From Rikenellaceae bacterium (GTDB lineage Bacteria > Bacteroidota > Bacteroidia > Bacteroidales > Rikenellaceae), in contig CABIXK010000007.1 in NCBI GenBank assembly GCA_902362705.1, forward strand, positions 21,607 to 85,606: a DNA stretch of 64,000 nucleotides, given 5' to 3'. Each line of letters opens with the position of its first letter. Position 1 is the first letter of the stretch. The position numbers and the translations under genes are program-made. Below the pieces are notes generated by a model, which was not told the origin of the DNA, did no database searches, and saw only the letters and a program-made list of their open reading frames with translations. Shown in pieces: positions 1-8,696 of the stretch.

Positions 1-40
1 CTTAATTACTTCTCACTTTGTACTTATTACTTTTTACTTG
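1..40 (-). repeat. AAGTAA-type AT-rich repeat tract (cut by window edge)
   Basis: Read on the minus strand this tract is a run of AAGTAA, AAAAGT and TAATAAGT units. It is followed on its GC-rich side by CCGGGGC. The same kind of tract occurs near 19546, 19993, 49631 and 54754, so this is one copy of a dispersed family. The gene it would follow, if any, lies outside the window. Confidence 0.6.
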
Positions 41-98
41 CCCCGGCGGAGCGTCCGAACAAAAAATCGCCCTTCGACGACAATTTTCCCGCTGAAAA

Positions 99-129
99 TT
101 TGCGGGGGGGGATATTTTGTCTAAATTTG
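99..129 (+). promoter_or_regulatory. Promoter with a G8 tract in its spacer
   Basis: A TTTG (-33 type, 99-102) and a perfect TAAATTTG (-7 type, 122-129) are 19 bp apart, the usual Bacteroidetes arrangement. They lie 24 bp before the ATG at 153. The spacer contains eight consecutive G residues (104-111), which could change in length by slippage. Confidence 0.7.
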
Positions 130-152
130 CAAGAACCCAAACACTTGCAACC

Positions 153-764
153 ATGAAACGACTTCTTCTCCTGGCGGCCCTGCTGTGCGCCGCCGCGACG
201 ACGCGGGCGCAGATGCCCGAGGTTCCCGAACCCGACTTCATCGGCGAGGTGGTGGCCGTCCTGCCCGACGGGAGCACCGCCAAGCTCGAAAAGGAGACCG
301 TGCAGATGCGCACGCGCGCCAACGCCGGCGTGCTGATCGTCGGCATCGGCAAGGCCAAGACCAAGATCGTCATCGAGTCGCCCGCAGCGGCCGTACGCCT
401 CGACGGCGAGCAGCCCATCCGCTTCATAGTCAAGGCTGTGGACAATAATTCCGACCCCATTTCGATCATCAACGTCTTCCGCTTCGACGCCACCAAGAAG
501 CGCCGCCTCGCAGAGGTGGCCTCGGCGAGCACCTTCGGCAGCGTGAAGACCAACAAGCTGGAGCGCCTGCGCTTCGAGGCCAGCAAGTACGGCGAGAGGT
601 CCTACCTGCTCACGCTCCTCGACAAGCCCGCCGGCGAGTTCGGCATCACGGTGAGCAACCCCAACCTAATCGACGAGAAGCAGACCATCGTCGCCACCTT
701 CGCCATCGAGGGTCCGGCCGACGAAGCGGCAGAAGCGGCCGAGGCAGCCGAGGCAGCCGAATAG
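153..764 (+). CDS. Secreted protein of unknown function
   Basis: A 203-residue protein with a typical Sec signal peptide (residues 1-20: MKR, a Leu/Ala-rich core, then a cleavage site near TRAQ). The mature part has no family I recognise; it looks beta-rich, with a central segment of hydrophobic alternation (VGIGKAKTKIVIES) and a tail of three or four EAA repeats. The ATG at 153 is preferred over a TTG at 117 because the signal peptide starts there and a good promoter ends at 129. It stands alone and converges on the dehydrogenase gene across a hairpin. It probably acts in the periplasm or on the surface (inference). Confidence 0.8.
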   Translation: MKRLLLLAALLCAAATTRAQMPEVPEPDFIGEVVAVLPDGSTAKLEKETVQMRTRANAGVLIVGIGKAKTKIVIESPAAAVRLDGEQPIRFIVKAVDNNSDPISIINVFRFDATKKRRLAEVASASTFGSVKTNKLERLRFEASKYGERSYLLTLLDKPAGEFGITVSNPNLIDEKQTIVATFAIEGPADEAAEAAEAAEAAE

Positions 765-802
765 CCCCGAGCGGCAGCGAAGAGCAACGCCCACACCGAA
801 CG

Positions 803-828
803 AAGGCGGCCCCCGCAGGGGCCGCCTT
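803..828. terminator. Hairpin between convergent genes
   Basis: A perfect GC-rich inverted repeat (AAGGCGGCCCC and GGGGCCGCCTT around a four-base loop) lies between the convergent genes ending at 764 and 900. There is no long T run, so its strength as an intrinsic terminator is uncertain. Confidence 0.6.
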
Positions 829-899
829 CATCCCTTATCGAACTATAGAGCCATCGAATGATCCGACAGCCGCAGGCCGCTCCCGCCCCGGCAAAGGCC

Positions 900-2042
900 C
901 TACATGCAGGCCTCGAGGATCTGCCGCGCCACGGCGCCGTCGACGTTGCGCGCCTCGCCGTGACGCACGCCGCTCGCCGTGAAGCGCCGCTCGATCTCGG
1001 CCACGGTCTCGGCACCGATGCCCTCCTCGGCAAGGCGCGTAGAGAGCCCCAGCGAGCGGAAGAACTCCTCCGTGGCGGCGATCGCGCGGTCGATGCGCTC
1101 CTCCTCCGTCCCCTCGGCGATGCCCCAGATGCGCTCGCCGTATTGCAGGAGCTTGGAGCGCTTCTGCTCGCGCAGCACGCGCATGGTACCGCACATGACG
1201 ATGGCCAGCGTCGCCCCGTGCGTGAGGCCGTGCAGCGCCGTGAGCTCGTGGCCGATCATGTGGGTCGCCCAGTCCTGCGCGACGCCCATGCGGATCATAT
1301 CGTTAAGCGCCAGCGTCGCCGAGAGCATGTAGTCGGCCGCGGCGTCGTAGTCGGGCGCATCGCCCAGCACGCGCAGCGCCACCTCGCGCACGCTGTGGAG
1401 GATGCCCTCGGCCCAGCGGTCCATCAGCCGCGACTGCCCCGCGCGCGTAAGATACTGCTCCAGCACGTGGACGAAGGTGTCGGCAAGGCCGCAGGCGATC
1501 TGCCGCTTCGGAAGCGAAATGGTGGTCTCGGGGTCGAGCACCGAGAAGAGGGGGTAATTGCCGTAGAAGGCGCGCTTCTCGCGCGTCTCCTGCCGCGAGA
1601 TCACCGCCCCCGAATTCATCTCCGAACCCGTGGCGGCCATCGTCAGCACCGTCGCCAGCGGCACGGTATCGGTGGCGCTGCCCCGCTCGACGATCTCCCA
1701 CGGGTCGCCCTCGTAGCGGAGCCCCGCGGCGATGAGCTTCGTACCGTCGATGACCGAGCCGCCGCCCACCGCGAGCAGGAAGTCGACGCCGTGCTCGCGT
1801 CCCAGCGCCACGGCCTCACGCACGGTCTCGACCGAGGGATTGGGCTCGATGCCCCAGAACTCCACCCAGTCGCGCCCCTCGAGCGCCCGCGCCACCTGGT
1901 CGTAGACGCCGTTGCGCCGGACGCTGCCCCCGCCGAAGGTAATCATCAGCCGCCGGTCGGCCGGTATGAACTCCGCGAGGCGGGCGATCGTTCCCCGCCC
2001 GAAGACCAGCCGGGTGGGGTTGCAGTAGGTAAAATTATTCAT
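900..2042 (-). CDS. Iron-containing alcohol dehydrogenase, YqhD/BdhA-like
   Basis: A 380-residue group III alcohol dehydrogenase. The N-terminal Rossmann part has the nucleotide loop GGGSVIDGTK (residues 93-102). The metal ligands expected for the YqhD branch are all present: Asp188, His192, His261 and His275, with the typical spacings of 4 and 14 residues, plus the fingerprint HMIGHELTALHG. Members of this branch reduce aldehydes to alcohols, usually with NADPH, in the cytoplasm; the substrate cannot be read from sequence. It is a single-gene unit between two hairpins. Start is the ATG at 2042, giving the usual family N-terminus MNNFTYCNPTRLVFG. Confidence 0.93.
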   Translation of the reverse strand: MNNFTYCNPTRLVFGRGTIARLAEFIPADRRLMITFGGGSVRRNGVYDQVARALEGRDWVEFWGIEPNPSVETVREAVALGREHGVDFLLAVGGGSVIDGTKLIAAGLRYEGDPWEIVERGSATDTVPLATVLTMAATGSEMNSGAVISRQETREKRAFYGNYPLFSVLDPETTISLPKRQIACGLADTFVHVLEQYLTRAGQSRLMDRWAEGILHSVREVALRVLGDAPDYDAAADYMLSATLALNDMIRMGVAQDWATHMIGHELTALHGLTHGATLAIVMCGTMRVLREQKRSKLLQYGERIWGIAEGTEEERIDRAIAATEEFFRSLGLSTRLAEEGIGAETVAEIERRFTASGVRHGEARNVDGAVARQILEACM

Positions 2043-2143
2043 GGTTCGAACTGTTATTGGTGTTGCGTGTCAGATGGCCCCGCGGCATGCGGCCGCACGC
2101 GCCGAGAGACGAGGATAAAGATAGCGACGCCGGCCGAGAAAAC

Positions 2144-2179
2144 AAAGCGCACCGAACGAAAAATTCGTTCGGTGCGTTT
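2144..2179 (-). terminator. Terminator of the mfd-ppiD run
   Basis: A perfect 13-bp stem (2148-2160 with 2164-2176) around a three-base loop, followed on the minus strand by a T-rich stretch. It lies about 175 bp past the ppiD stop. The rest of 2043-2354 is GC-rich, repeat-poor intergenic DNA in which I see no gene. Confidence 0.75.
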
Positions 2180-2354
2180 CGTATCGTCGGGTCGCGAGCC
2201 GGAGGGTCCGCGCGTCGGCGATTCATCGGGCGGCCATTCCCGGAGAAGCAGCCGCCTCGGCAACCGCCCCGGTCGGGCGAACAACCCACCCGGCAGGCAG
2301 CCTTCGGATCGGTCGGACAACCGCCCGGGCCCCGGGGGCTCCCCCGCCCCGCCG

Positions 2355-4376
2355 TTAGAAGTACTTGCCGCGCAGATCCTCGATCCGGGCCATCTCCTGA
2401 ACGGCCTGCAGCGAGAACTGCTGCGCGAGGCTCTCGGCCATCGCCTGGGCGCGCACGCGCTCGGCCTCGGGGGTCTGCTTGGCGGCGTTGTCGGCGTCGT
2501 CGACGCGGAAGACGAGCACGCTCCCGAGACCCTTGACGGGTGCCGACACCTCACCGGGCTGCGCCGCGGAGATCGCACCTACCAGACGGGGCTCCAGACC
2601 CGCGCCGTTGACGTAGTAGGAACCGTAGCTTACGCCCTCGAACGCCTCGGGCTCGCTGCCCAGCGAGGCGGCCTGCTCCTCGAGCGTCGTGCCCGAGAGC
2701 TGCCCTACGATATAGTCGTATTTCTTGTCGCGGAGCAGCTGCGCGCGGATCTGCTGCGCTACCTGCTCGACGGGCGCATAGCGGTCGTCGTTCACGTCCG
2801 TGAGGGTGGCGATCACGTAGTCCTTGCCCACGTTGAAGATCTCCGAAACGTCGCCCACCTCGGCGCCGTAGGCCCAGCGGGCCACCTCGCGCGAATCCTC
2901 CAGGCCGTTGATCGTGCGGTCGCCCTGGGCCATCATGGCCACGCGGGGCGTCACGGCAGCCGAGTCGGCAGCGGCGGCGAAGCCGTTCTTGGCCAGCACG
3001 GTGAAGGTACCGGCATGGTTGTGCACGTCGCGGCGCGTAGCCTCCGACGCCTCGACCGGGTAGGTGATCGAAGCCACCAGCACGTGCTTCACGGGCTTGT
3101 CGGCGCGGTAGACCTGCACGAGCTGGATCATGTCGCCCGACGCGATCTTCACCACGTCGCCCTGCTTGGCACCGGCCAGCGCCTCGGCGAACTCGCCCGA
3201 GAAGGAGGAGAAGGGCAGCACGCCCACCTCGCCGCCGTTGGCGGCCGTAGCCTCGTAGGCCGAGTAGGCAGCGGCCGTCTGCGCGAAGTCGGCACCGGCC
3301 TTGAGCGCGCCCATGAGGCTGTCGGCCAGCGACTCCTGCGTATAGGGAAGGACGATGTGGCGGATACCCAGCGAGTCGGCGACCGTCTTGGTGTCGAGCA
3401 CGCGGGCCATGGTCCACTGGTTGTTCTTCAGCACGGGGCCGTAGGTGCGGCCGTTCATCAACGCCTCGGCCTCGTCGTCGGCCAGCTGGGCCGCCGTGAC
3501 GTAGCGGTCGGCGATGCGGCCGTTGCGGTTGGCGCGCACGAACGAGCGCAGCTCCGCAGTCTCGGCGAACTCGGCGCCCACCTCCGCGACCTTGCGCTCG
3601 AGCGCGAGCATGTCGTCGTCGGTCGGAGCGACCTCGAAGACCACGTACGACAGCGTGCGCGCGGGCTGCTGGCGGAAGCGGTTCTTATGCGCCTTGTAGT
3701 AGGAGCGGATCTCCGACGAGGAGACGTCGAAGAGCGAGTCGGGAACCGACAGGTATCGCTTGCCGGCCCACTTGCCCGAGAAGGTCTCGTTGGCCGCCTC
3801 GACGCCGCGCGCCACCTCCAGCGAGTTGACGTAGGCGCCGCCGCGCACCAGACCGAAGTACTTCTGCAGGGCGCGCTCCGCGCAGATCTGCTCGTTGAGC
3901 TGGGCCCAGGCCTGCTGCGCCTGGGGATCGGTCTCGGCCTGCAGGAGGAACTGACGCACGGCCTCCACGTCGTAGCGCCCCGTGCGGGGGTCGGCGAAAG
4001 CGTTGTAGAGGGTCTGCGAGAGGTGCTCGCCGCCGATGATCGCCAGACGCTCGGCGTCGCTCACCTCGAGGCCCAGCTGCTCCAGACCGGGGGCGACGAC
4101 GTAGCGGTTGAAGAGCGACTGCCACGTGGCATTGGCCAGCATGGCCGACTGCTGCTCGTCGCTCTCCTGAGCGCCGCTCTGCGCCTTGACGCGCTCGTAC
4201 TCCTCGTAGTACTCCGAATAGTTGATCTTCTCGCCGGCGATGACGCCCACCTTGGGGTCCTGGCCCGAGAAGCCCATCTCGGTCTTCAGCGAGAGGATGA
4301 ATGCCAGGAGGGCCAGCGCGATGATGACCGACAGCACGATGCCGAACCTGGTGCGTAACGTGTTTAAACTTGCCAT
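2355..4376 (-). CDS. ppiD: PpiD-like membrane-anchored peptidyl-prolyl isomerase
   Basis: A 673-residue protein with one N-terminal transmembrane segment (residues 11-30) and a long periplasmic part. Residues 35-230 resemble the SurA/PpiD chaperone N-domain. A parvulin-type rotamase domain covers about 338-425 (RHIVLPYTQESL ... GGEVGVLPFSSFSGEF). A further C-terminal chaperone region follows. The family assists folding of proteins leaving the Sec channel on their way to the outer membrane. It is the last gene of the minus-strand envelope run but has its own promoter-like palindrome at 4462-4485. The name rests on architecture; sequence identity to E. coli PpiD is probably low. Confidence 0.88.
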   Translation of the reverse strand: MASLNTLRTRFGIVLSVIIALALLAFILSLKTEMGFSGQDPKVGVIAGEKINYSEYYEEYERVKAQSGAQESDEQQSAMLANATWQSLFNRYVVAPGLEQLGLEVSDAERLAIIGGEHLSQTLYNAFADPRTGRYDVEAVRQFLLQAETDPQAQQAWAQLNEQICAERALQKYFGLVRGGAYVNSLEVARGVEAANETFSGKWAGKRYLSVPDSLFDVSSSEIRSYYKAHKNRFRQQPARTLSYVVFEVAPTDDDMLALERKVAEVGAEFAETAELRSFVRANRNGRIADRYVTAAQLADDEAEALMNGRTYGPVLKNNQWTMARVLDTKTVADSLGIRHIVLPYTQESLADSLMGALKAGADFAQTAAAYSAYEATAANGGEVGVLPFSSFSGEFAEALAGAKQGDVVKIASGDMIQLVQVYRADKPVKHVLVASITYPVEASEATRRDVHNHAGTFTVLAKNGFAAAADSAAVTPRVAMMAQGDRTINGLEDSREVARWAYGAEVGDVSEIFNVGKDYVIATLTDVNDDRYAPVEQVAQQIRAQLLRDKKYDYIVGQLSGTTLEEQAASLGSEPEAFEGVSYGSYYVNGAGLEPRLVGAISAAQPGEVSAPVKGLGSVLVFRVDDADNAAKQTPEAERVRAQAMAESLAQQFSLQAVQEMARIEDLRGKYF

Positions 4377-4461
4377 ATGAATCTGTTAATTATCGTTTGT
4401 TGCGGATACCTGGACCGGGATACGGGCAAGCAGGGGCGAAAGCAGGCTTTGCCGCGCGCAC

Positions 4462-4485
4462 GTATCTTCGGCGGCCCCAAAGATA
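4462..4485 (-). promoter_or_regulatory. Palindromic element carrying a -7 box, before ppiD
   Basis: On the minus strand TATCTTTG (a perfect TAnnTTTG) starts an imperfect palindrome that closes with GCCGAAGATAC. It lies about 90 bp before the ppiD ATG. The same palindrome is found six times in the array upstream of rimM. A clear -33 TTTG at 19-21 bp is not seen. Confidence 0.55.
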
Positions 4486-4514
4486 AGAAAATATTCGGTA
4501 AACACCTCTATTTA

Positions 4515-5777
4515 TCACAACTTTTTCACGCGCGCCAGCTCGATGCGCGAGCGCGTCGTGCGCAGGATGCGCAGCTGCAGCCCGTCGAGGACCAGCGTCT
4601 CGCCCGCCTGCGGGATGCCCTCGTAGCGCGAGATGATGAAGCCGGCCAGCGTGTCGTAGTCGCGGCTCTCCTCGATCCCCAGGTCGTAGCGCTCGTTGAG
4701 GTACTTGACCTCGTGGCGGCACGAGAGGACCCACTCGTCGGGCCCCACCTGCTTCTCGGTGAGGTCCGAGGCGTCGTGCTCGTCCTCGATCTCGCCGAAG
4801 ATCTGCTCCAGCACGTCCTCGAGCGAGATGACGCCCGCCGTGCCGCCGAACTCGTCGATCACCACGGCGATGTTGCTGCGGTGGCGCGTGAAGTTCTCCA
4901 GCAGCAGCTGCAGGGGCATGGTCTCGGGCACGAAGTTGACCTCCATGACCACCTCCGAGATGGAGGCCGGGCACATGAAGAGGCTCTTCGAGTTGACGTA
5001 GCCGACGATGTTGTCGATGCTCTTGCGCCAGACGAAGATGCGCGAATATTTCGACTCGACGAAGCGCGCGGTGAGCTGCTCGACCGTCGTATCGTCGAGG
5101 TCGACCGCCTCGACGTCGACGCGCGGGACCATGCAGTCGCGCACACGCAGGTCGGCGAAGTCGAGCGCGTTCTGGAAGAGCTTCAGCTCGTTGTCGGGCT
5201 CGGGACCCTGCTCGGCGGCGTTGCCGTCGAGCAGCGCGGCCAGATCCTCGCGGTTGAAGCTCGCAGGGGCCGGGCGCTCCTCGACGCGGCGGCCCACCAG
5301 ACGCAGGATCCCCTGCGAGAGCAGCGTGGTGAAGCGCGCCAGGGGGTAGAGCAGCACGTAGAAGAACCAGATGACCGGCGCGAAGGCGCGGTAGTAGAAG
5401 TTGGGGTTGTTGCGCACGATCGACTTGGGCAGGAACTCGGCGCAGAAGATGATGATGAGCGTCGAGACTGCCGTCTCGACGGCCACCGAGCCCTCGGCGG
5501 CAACGCGCTCCCACCCGGCCAGGTAGAAGAGCGAGCGCAGCACGAGCGACATGTAGAGCGAGTAGACGACCAGCGCGATGTTGTTGCCCACCAGGATGGT
5601 GGTGATGTACTGGCCCGGGCGGCGGGCGAAGATGTCGGCGATGCGGTCGAACATGCGGCTCTGCTTGCGGTCGATCTCCAGTTTGAGGCGGTTCTTGCTC
5701 GTGAAGGCGATCTCCATGCCCGAGAAGAAAGCCGAGAGCAGCAGCATGACGACGATCAGTATGAGAGAGGTCAGCAT
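4515..5777 (-). CDS. HlyC/CorC (CNNM) family membrane protein with CBS pair
   Basis: A 420-residue protein with the CNNM/DUF21 membrane domain in the first 190 residues (segments near 1-20, 55-85, 85-105 and 130-155), two CBS motifs (about 205-330; [21 protein letters not shown] marks the second) and a CorC-type C-terminal domain (about 335-415). Relatives are magnesium/cobalt efflux or gliding-motility accessory proteins; the transported ion is not readable here. The ATG lies inside the end of lptC (7-base overlap, ATGCTGA), which suggests translational coupling. A 138-bp gap follows before ppiD. Confidence 0.9.
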   Translation of the reverse strand: MLTSLILIVVMLLLSAFFSGMEIAFTSKNRLKLEIDRKQSRMFDRIADIFARRPGQYITTILVGNNIALVVYSLYMSLVLRSLFYLAGWERVAAEGSVAVETAVSTLIIIFCAEFLPKSIVRNNPNFYYRAFAPVIWFFYVLLYPLARFTTLLSQGILRLVGRRVEERPAPASFNREDLAALLDGNAAEQGPEPDNELKLFQNALDFADLRVRDCMVPRVDVEAVDLDDTTVEQLTARFVESKYSRIFVWRKSIDNIVGYVNSKSLFMCPASISEVVMEVNFVPETMPLQLLLENFTRHRSNIAVVIDEFGGTAGVISLEDVLEQIFGEIEDEHDASDLTEKQVGPDEWVLSCRHEVKYLNERYDLGIEESRDYDTLAGFIISRYEGIPQAGETLVLDGLQLRILRTTRSRIELARVKKL

Positions 5778-7243
5778 CGTTCAGCGAAGGGTTGGGTCAT
5801 GATTTCGAGGGGTGTGCGCCGCACCGCACGGGCCGCGGAGCGGGCGGGGGCGGCAGGGCCGGCCGAGGTTGCGAGGGTCACGGCCGGGATTGCGGGGCCA
5901 GCGGCTGCCGCAGTCGTAGCCGCAAGCGCAACGGACGCGGCGGGGATGTCGGCGGCCGCGAAGGTCGCGGCGACGGCCGGACAGCAGCGGTCGGCCGGGA
6001 TTGCGGGGGTCGCGGCGACGGCCGGAGAGCCGGTCCCCGGCGCAGTTGGGGCGGCGGCAACACGTACCGCGGAAGCCGCACGAATCGCTGGAGCGGCGAG
6101 TGCCACGGATGTCACGCAAGGCACGGCGGCATCGCGGCGCGACACGAGGTCGGACGACCGGCGCCCGACCGGGCCCGCAGGCCCGCCGGGGACGAAGCGC
6201 CCGCCGAAGGCAGTGCGCCCATCGGAGGCTGTGCGCCCATCGGAGGCAGTGCGCCCATCGGAGGCTGTGCGTCCGCCGGCGCGGGAATGCGCATCGGCGC
6301 CCGTCGCAGCGTCCGCACCGAAACGCCCGCTGGAGGCAGTGCGCCCGCCGTCAGCCTCCGCAGGTTCGGCCGGCCGGGACTCCCCGTCGGTCGAAAGCCG
6401 TTCTGTCGGGGAGCGCCGCTCGGGCGTCGCATCGGAGCGCCCAGGCGCCGCGTCGAGGCGCTCGGGCCGCAGCGGGCGCAACGGCCGGGCAGCATCGTCG
6501 GGCAGGCGGCGCAGCCCCGAGCGCGGAGCCGGCAGTTTATCGGAGCCCTCGGCGTCGGCGTCGGCGTCGGCATCGGCATCGGCATCGGCATCGGCATCGG
6601 CACCGCGCCCCGCCCCGTCACGCCCGCGGTCGGAGCGGCGGTCGGCGGCGTTGCGCGCGGCCGTGCTGTCGCGCCGCGGCGCCTCGACCTCGAGGCGGCT
6701 GCGCTGGCGGCGGAAACGCCAGTCCTTGAAATCCTCGTCGGCCTCGAAGCCCTCGCCGTAGGAGACACCGCGCGGATGCACGAACTTCGAGTCGACGTTC
6801 GAATAGATCTTGCGCGTGCGGGCGTTCCAGAAGAGCTGCTGCGTGTAGAGCCGCTTTCCGTCGTGCTTCTCGACGGCCACGTCGCCGCGCGCCTCCCACA
6901 GCTGCCGGTCGGGATAGAAGATGGCGTAGTTGGCTCGCAGCGTGGCGTCGACGGTCGAGAGAGAGTCGTCGAGGTAGGTGAAGACCTCCACGCCGCGGCG
7001 GAACTCGCGGTAGGGCTCGCCGCCGAGCGTGTAGCCCTCGAGCAGCGGCGCCTCGAAGCGGTAGGAGCGGCGACCGTTCTGCGAGACGACCACCGACAGA
7101 CGCTCGCTGTACTCGGTCATCACCGCCTCGTCGGCCGGGCGGTCGGGCACGGCCTCGCGCTCCGCGCAGGAGAATAGCAAGATAGCACTCCCCAGGACGG
7201 GGAGTGCTACCCGGATGTATCCAGCAGCGATCGATCGCATCAT
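5771..7243 (-). CDS. lptC: LptC-like LPS-export protein with a long low-complexity tail
   Basis: Residues 1-185 look like a normal LptC: a lipobox-like N-terminus (LLFSC), then the beta-rich LptC domain (YSERLSVVVSQNGRRSYRF, RANYAIFYPDRQLWEARGDV, LYTQQLFWN, KFVHPRGVSYGEGFEADED). LptC links the inner-membrane LptBFG complex to LptA. Usual LptC proteins are about 180-200 residues; here the frame runs on for another 300 residues of low-complexity sequence with (AD) repeats, GRTASD repeats and a Pro/Ala-rich end. The frame stays open to a stop overlapping the next gene by 7 bases, so the tail may be translated. Whether it is functional, or a slipped non-coding insert that happens to stay open, cannot be decided here. 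Confidence 0.82.
   Translation of the reverse strand: MMRSIAAGYIRVALPVLGSAILLFSCAEREAVPDRPADEAVMTEYSERLSVVVSQNGRRSYRFEAPLLEGYTLGGEPYREFRRGVEVFTYLDDSLSTVDATLRANYAIFYPDRQLWEARGDVAVEKHDGKRLYTQQLFWNARTRKIYSNVDSKFVHPRGVSYGEGFEADEDFKDWRFRRQRSRLEVEAPRRDSTAARNAADRRSDRGRDGAGRGADADADADADADADADAEGSDKLPAPRSGLRRLPDDAARPLRPLRPERLDAAPGRSDATPERRSPTERLSTDGESRPAEPAEADGGRTASSGRFGADAATGADAHSRAGGRTASDGRTASDGRTASDGRTAFGGRFVPGGPAGPVGRRSSDLVSRRDAAVPCVTSVALAAPAIRAASAVRVAAAPTAPGTGSPAVAATPAIPADRCCPAVAATFAAADIPAASVALAATTAAAAGPAIPAVTLATSAGPAAPARSAARAVRRTPLEIMTQPFAERC
6209..6276 (-). repeat. 18-bp tandem repeat inside lptC
   Basis: About four copies of an 18-bp unit of the form cagtgcgcccatcggagg, alternating with ctgtgcgcccatcggagg, encode GRTASD on the minus strand. 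A copy-number change would keep the frame. Confidence 0.8.
6551..6604 (-). repeat. Hexanucleotide microsatellite inside lptC
   Basis: Nine hexamers in a row: three GGCGTC, five GGCATC and one GGCACC. Read on the minus strand they encode an Asp-Ala dipeptide run. Slippage would alter protein length in steps of two residues without a frameshift. Confidence 0.9.
7183..7209 (-). other. Perfect hairpin in the 5' coding part of lptC
   Basis: Eleven-base arms (7183-7193 and 7199-7209, sequence TAGCACTCCCC and its complement) around a five-base loop, starting about 35 nt inside the lptC reading frame in the signal-sequence codons. It could shape translation of lptC, or be chance. Confidence 0.55.
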
Positions 7244-7268
7244 GCCGTCGGTTCGCCTGCCTGAAGAG

Positions 7269-8603
7269 TTAACGCGGACGCACCGTGGTGGCGATGCCGG
7301 CGGCCAGGCCGCACGTCACCGTGTAGCGGGCACCCTCCTGCAGCTCGTTGAAGAAGCACTCCTCGTTGGAGGGGAAGCGGCTGCGGAACTGGCCGAGGGC
7401 CGTGCGAGCGTGGGGCATGTACTCCGAATCCTCGGGGAGCAGCTCCACGGCCTTGGTCATGGTGTCGTAGGCCACCCAGAAGGCTGCCTGACCGGCGAAG
7501 CCGCCGCAGTTGCCGGCCGAGATGCCGTAGCACTGGGCCAGAACGAAGTAGGGCACGCCGTCCTCGGGGTTCAGGTCGCGGGCCTGACGCGCAGCGGCGG
7601 CAGCGGCCGACGCATTGTTCGACGCCAGGTTGACCAGCGCGATGCGCACCAGCAGCTTCTGCTGCTCGGCGGGATCCTGCTCGGCCTCCATGGCCTCGTT
7701 GAGGTACTTCGACGCCTTGGCGAAGTCGCCCTTGCCCTGGAACGCCTTGGCCAGGAAGAGGGCCGTCTCGGTCTGGGGCTTCACCACGTAGTATTTCTCG
7801 GCGACCTCGAAGTAGAACTCCGAGTCGCAGCCGGCGCGCGACATGAGGGCCACGGCCTGGGAGAGCACCGACTCGTCGTCGGGAGCAGCGGCCAGACGCT
7901 CGCTGAAGAGCTTCTCGAGGTTCTCGCAGCTGGCCACGCCGCTCAGACCGAACGATGCGTCGAACTGCTTCTTGAACTCGGCGCCCTCGGGGTTCTGCGT
8001 GAAGAAGGGGGTCAGGCGGTCGTACTCGGCGATCACCTCGTCGGCGACCACCTCGTCGGTGTTCTTATAGTCGTCGCACAGGTTGGAGAAGTAGGCTACG
8101 ACGGTCTCCGGATCGGTGTTGTCGCCGCCCGCCTCGATCGCCTCGCGGAAGGCCTTGCGGATGGCCGCACGGTCCGAGGGCAGGTAGTTGAGCACCTCGC
8201 GCGCCTTGCGGTCGAGGATGTAGGCGCTGCCGTACTTGCTGTGGTTGCCGAAGTACTGGTTGCGCAGGTCGTAGCAGAGCAGCAGCGAGTCGACCAGCGC
8301 CTCCTTCTCGGCCACCGACTTGGCGCGGGCGATCTTGCTCTTGAAGAGCTTGGTGCCGTTGACGTAGGTGTTCATGGTGGCGGCGGGGCACTTCTCGATC
8401 AGCTCCTTGAAGTAGGCCGAACCTTGGTTGTAGTTCTTGTTGTCGCAGGCCTCCTTGAGGAAGCTGCTGGTGAGCATGTTCTGACGACGCTCCTCGACCG
8501 TCTCGCCCCACACGGCGAACTTCGGGTCGCTGAAATCCTGCGCGATCGCTGCGAATGCGAAAAGCGCGAATGTTGCACTGAGCAACGACTTTACGTTTTT
8601 CAT
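7269..8603 (-). CDS. Periplasmic tetratricopeptide-repeat protein
   Basis: A 444-residue protein with a clear Sec signal (MKNVKSLLSATFALFAFAAIAQ). The rest is helical, with TPR-like pairs visible at about 95-140, 285-330 (ALFLAKAFQGKGDFAKASKYL) and 340-375 (RQARDLNPEDGVPYFVLAQC). No catalytic motif is seen. In Bacteroidetes a TPR protein of this kind sits in the same place between the OMP gene and lptC, so a scaffolding or envelope-assembly role is plausible (inference from context). Gaps of 92 and 25 bp separate it from its neighbours, in keeping with one operon. Confidence 0.85.
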   Translation of the reverse strand: MKNVKSLLSATFALFAFAAIAQDFSDPKFAVWGETVEERRQNMLTSSFLKEACDNKNYNQGSAYFKELIEKCPAATMNTYVNGTKLFKSKIARAKSVAEKEALVDSLLLCYDLRNQYFGNHSKYGSAYILDRKAREVLNYLPSDRAAIRKAFREAIEAGGDNTDPETVVAYFSNLCDDYKNTDEVVADEVIAEYDRLTPFFTQNPEGAEFKKQFDASFGLSGVASCENLEKLFSERLAAAPDDESVLSQAVALMSRAGCDSEFYFEVAEKYYVVKPQTETALFLAKAFQGKGDFAKASKYLNEAMEAEQDPAEQQKLLVRIALVNLASNNASAAAAAARQARDLNPEDGVPYFVLAQCYGISAGNCGGFAGQAAFWVAYDTMTKAVELLPEDSEYMPHARTALGQFRSRFPSNEECFFNELQEGARYTVTCGLAAGIATTVRPR

Positions 8604-8696
8604 TTATTCAGTTTTAGTTGTTTTCCGACTGAGATCAGGTGTCGTTCCGACCTTCAAAATTACCACCAATTTCCCGGATTCGCAAATTTCGGACCG

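Noticed and set aside
858..4358. Very long open frame on the plus strand opposite the dehydrogenase and ppiD genes
   Set aside because: It is Arg/His/Leu-rich and mirrors the codon pattern of the real minus-strand genes; such antisense frames are expected at this GC content. The same applies to the long frames opposite mfd, PFOR, the S9 peptidase and the M23 gene.
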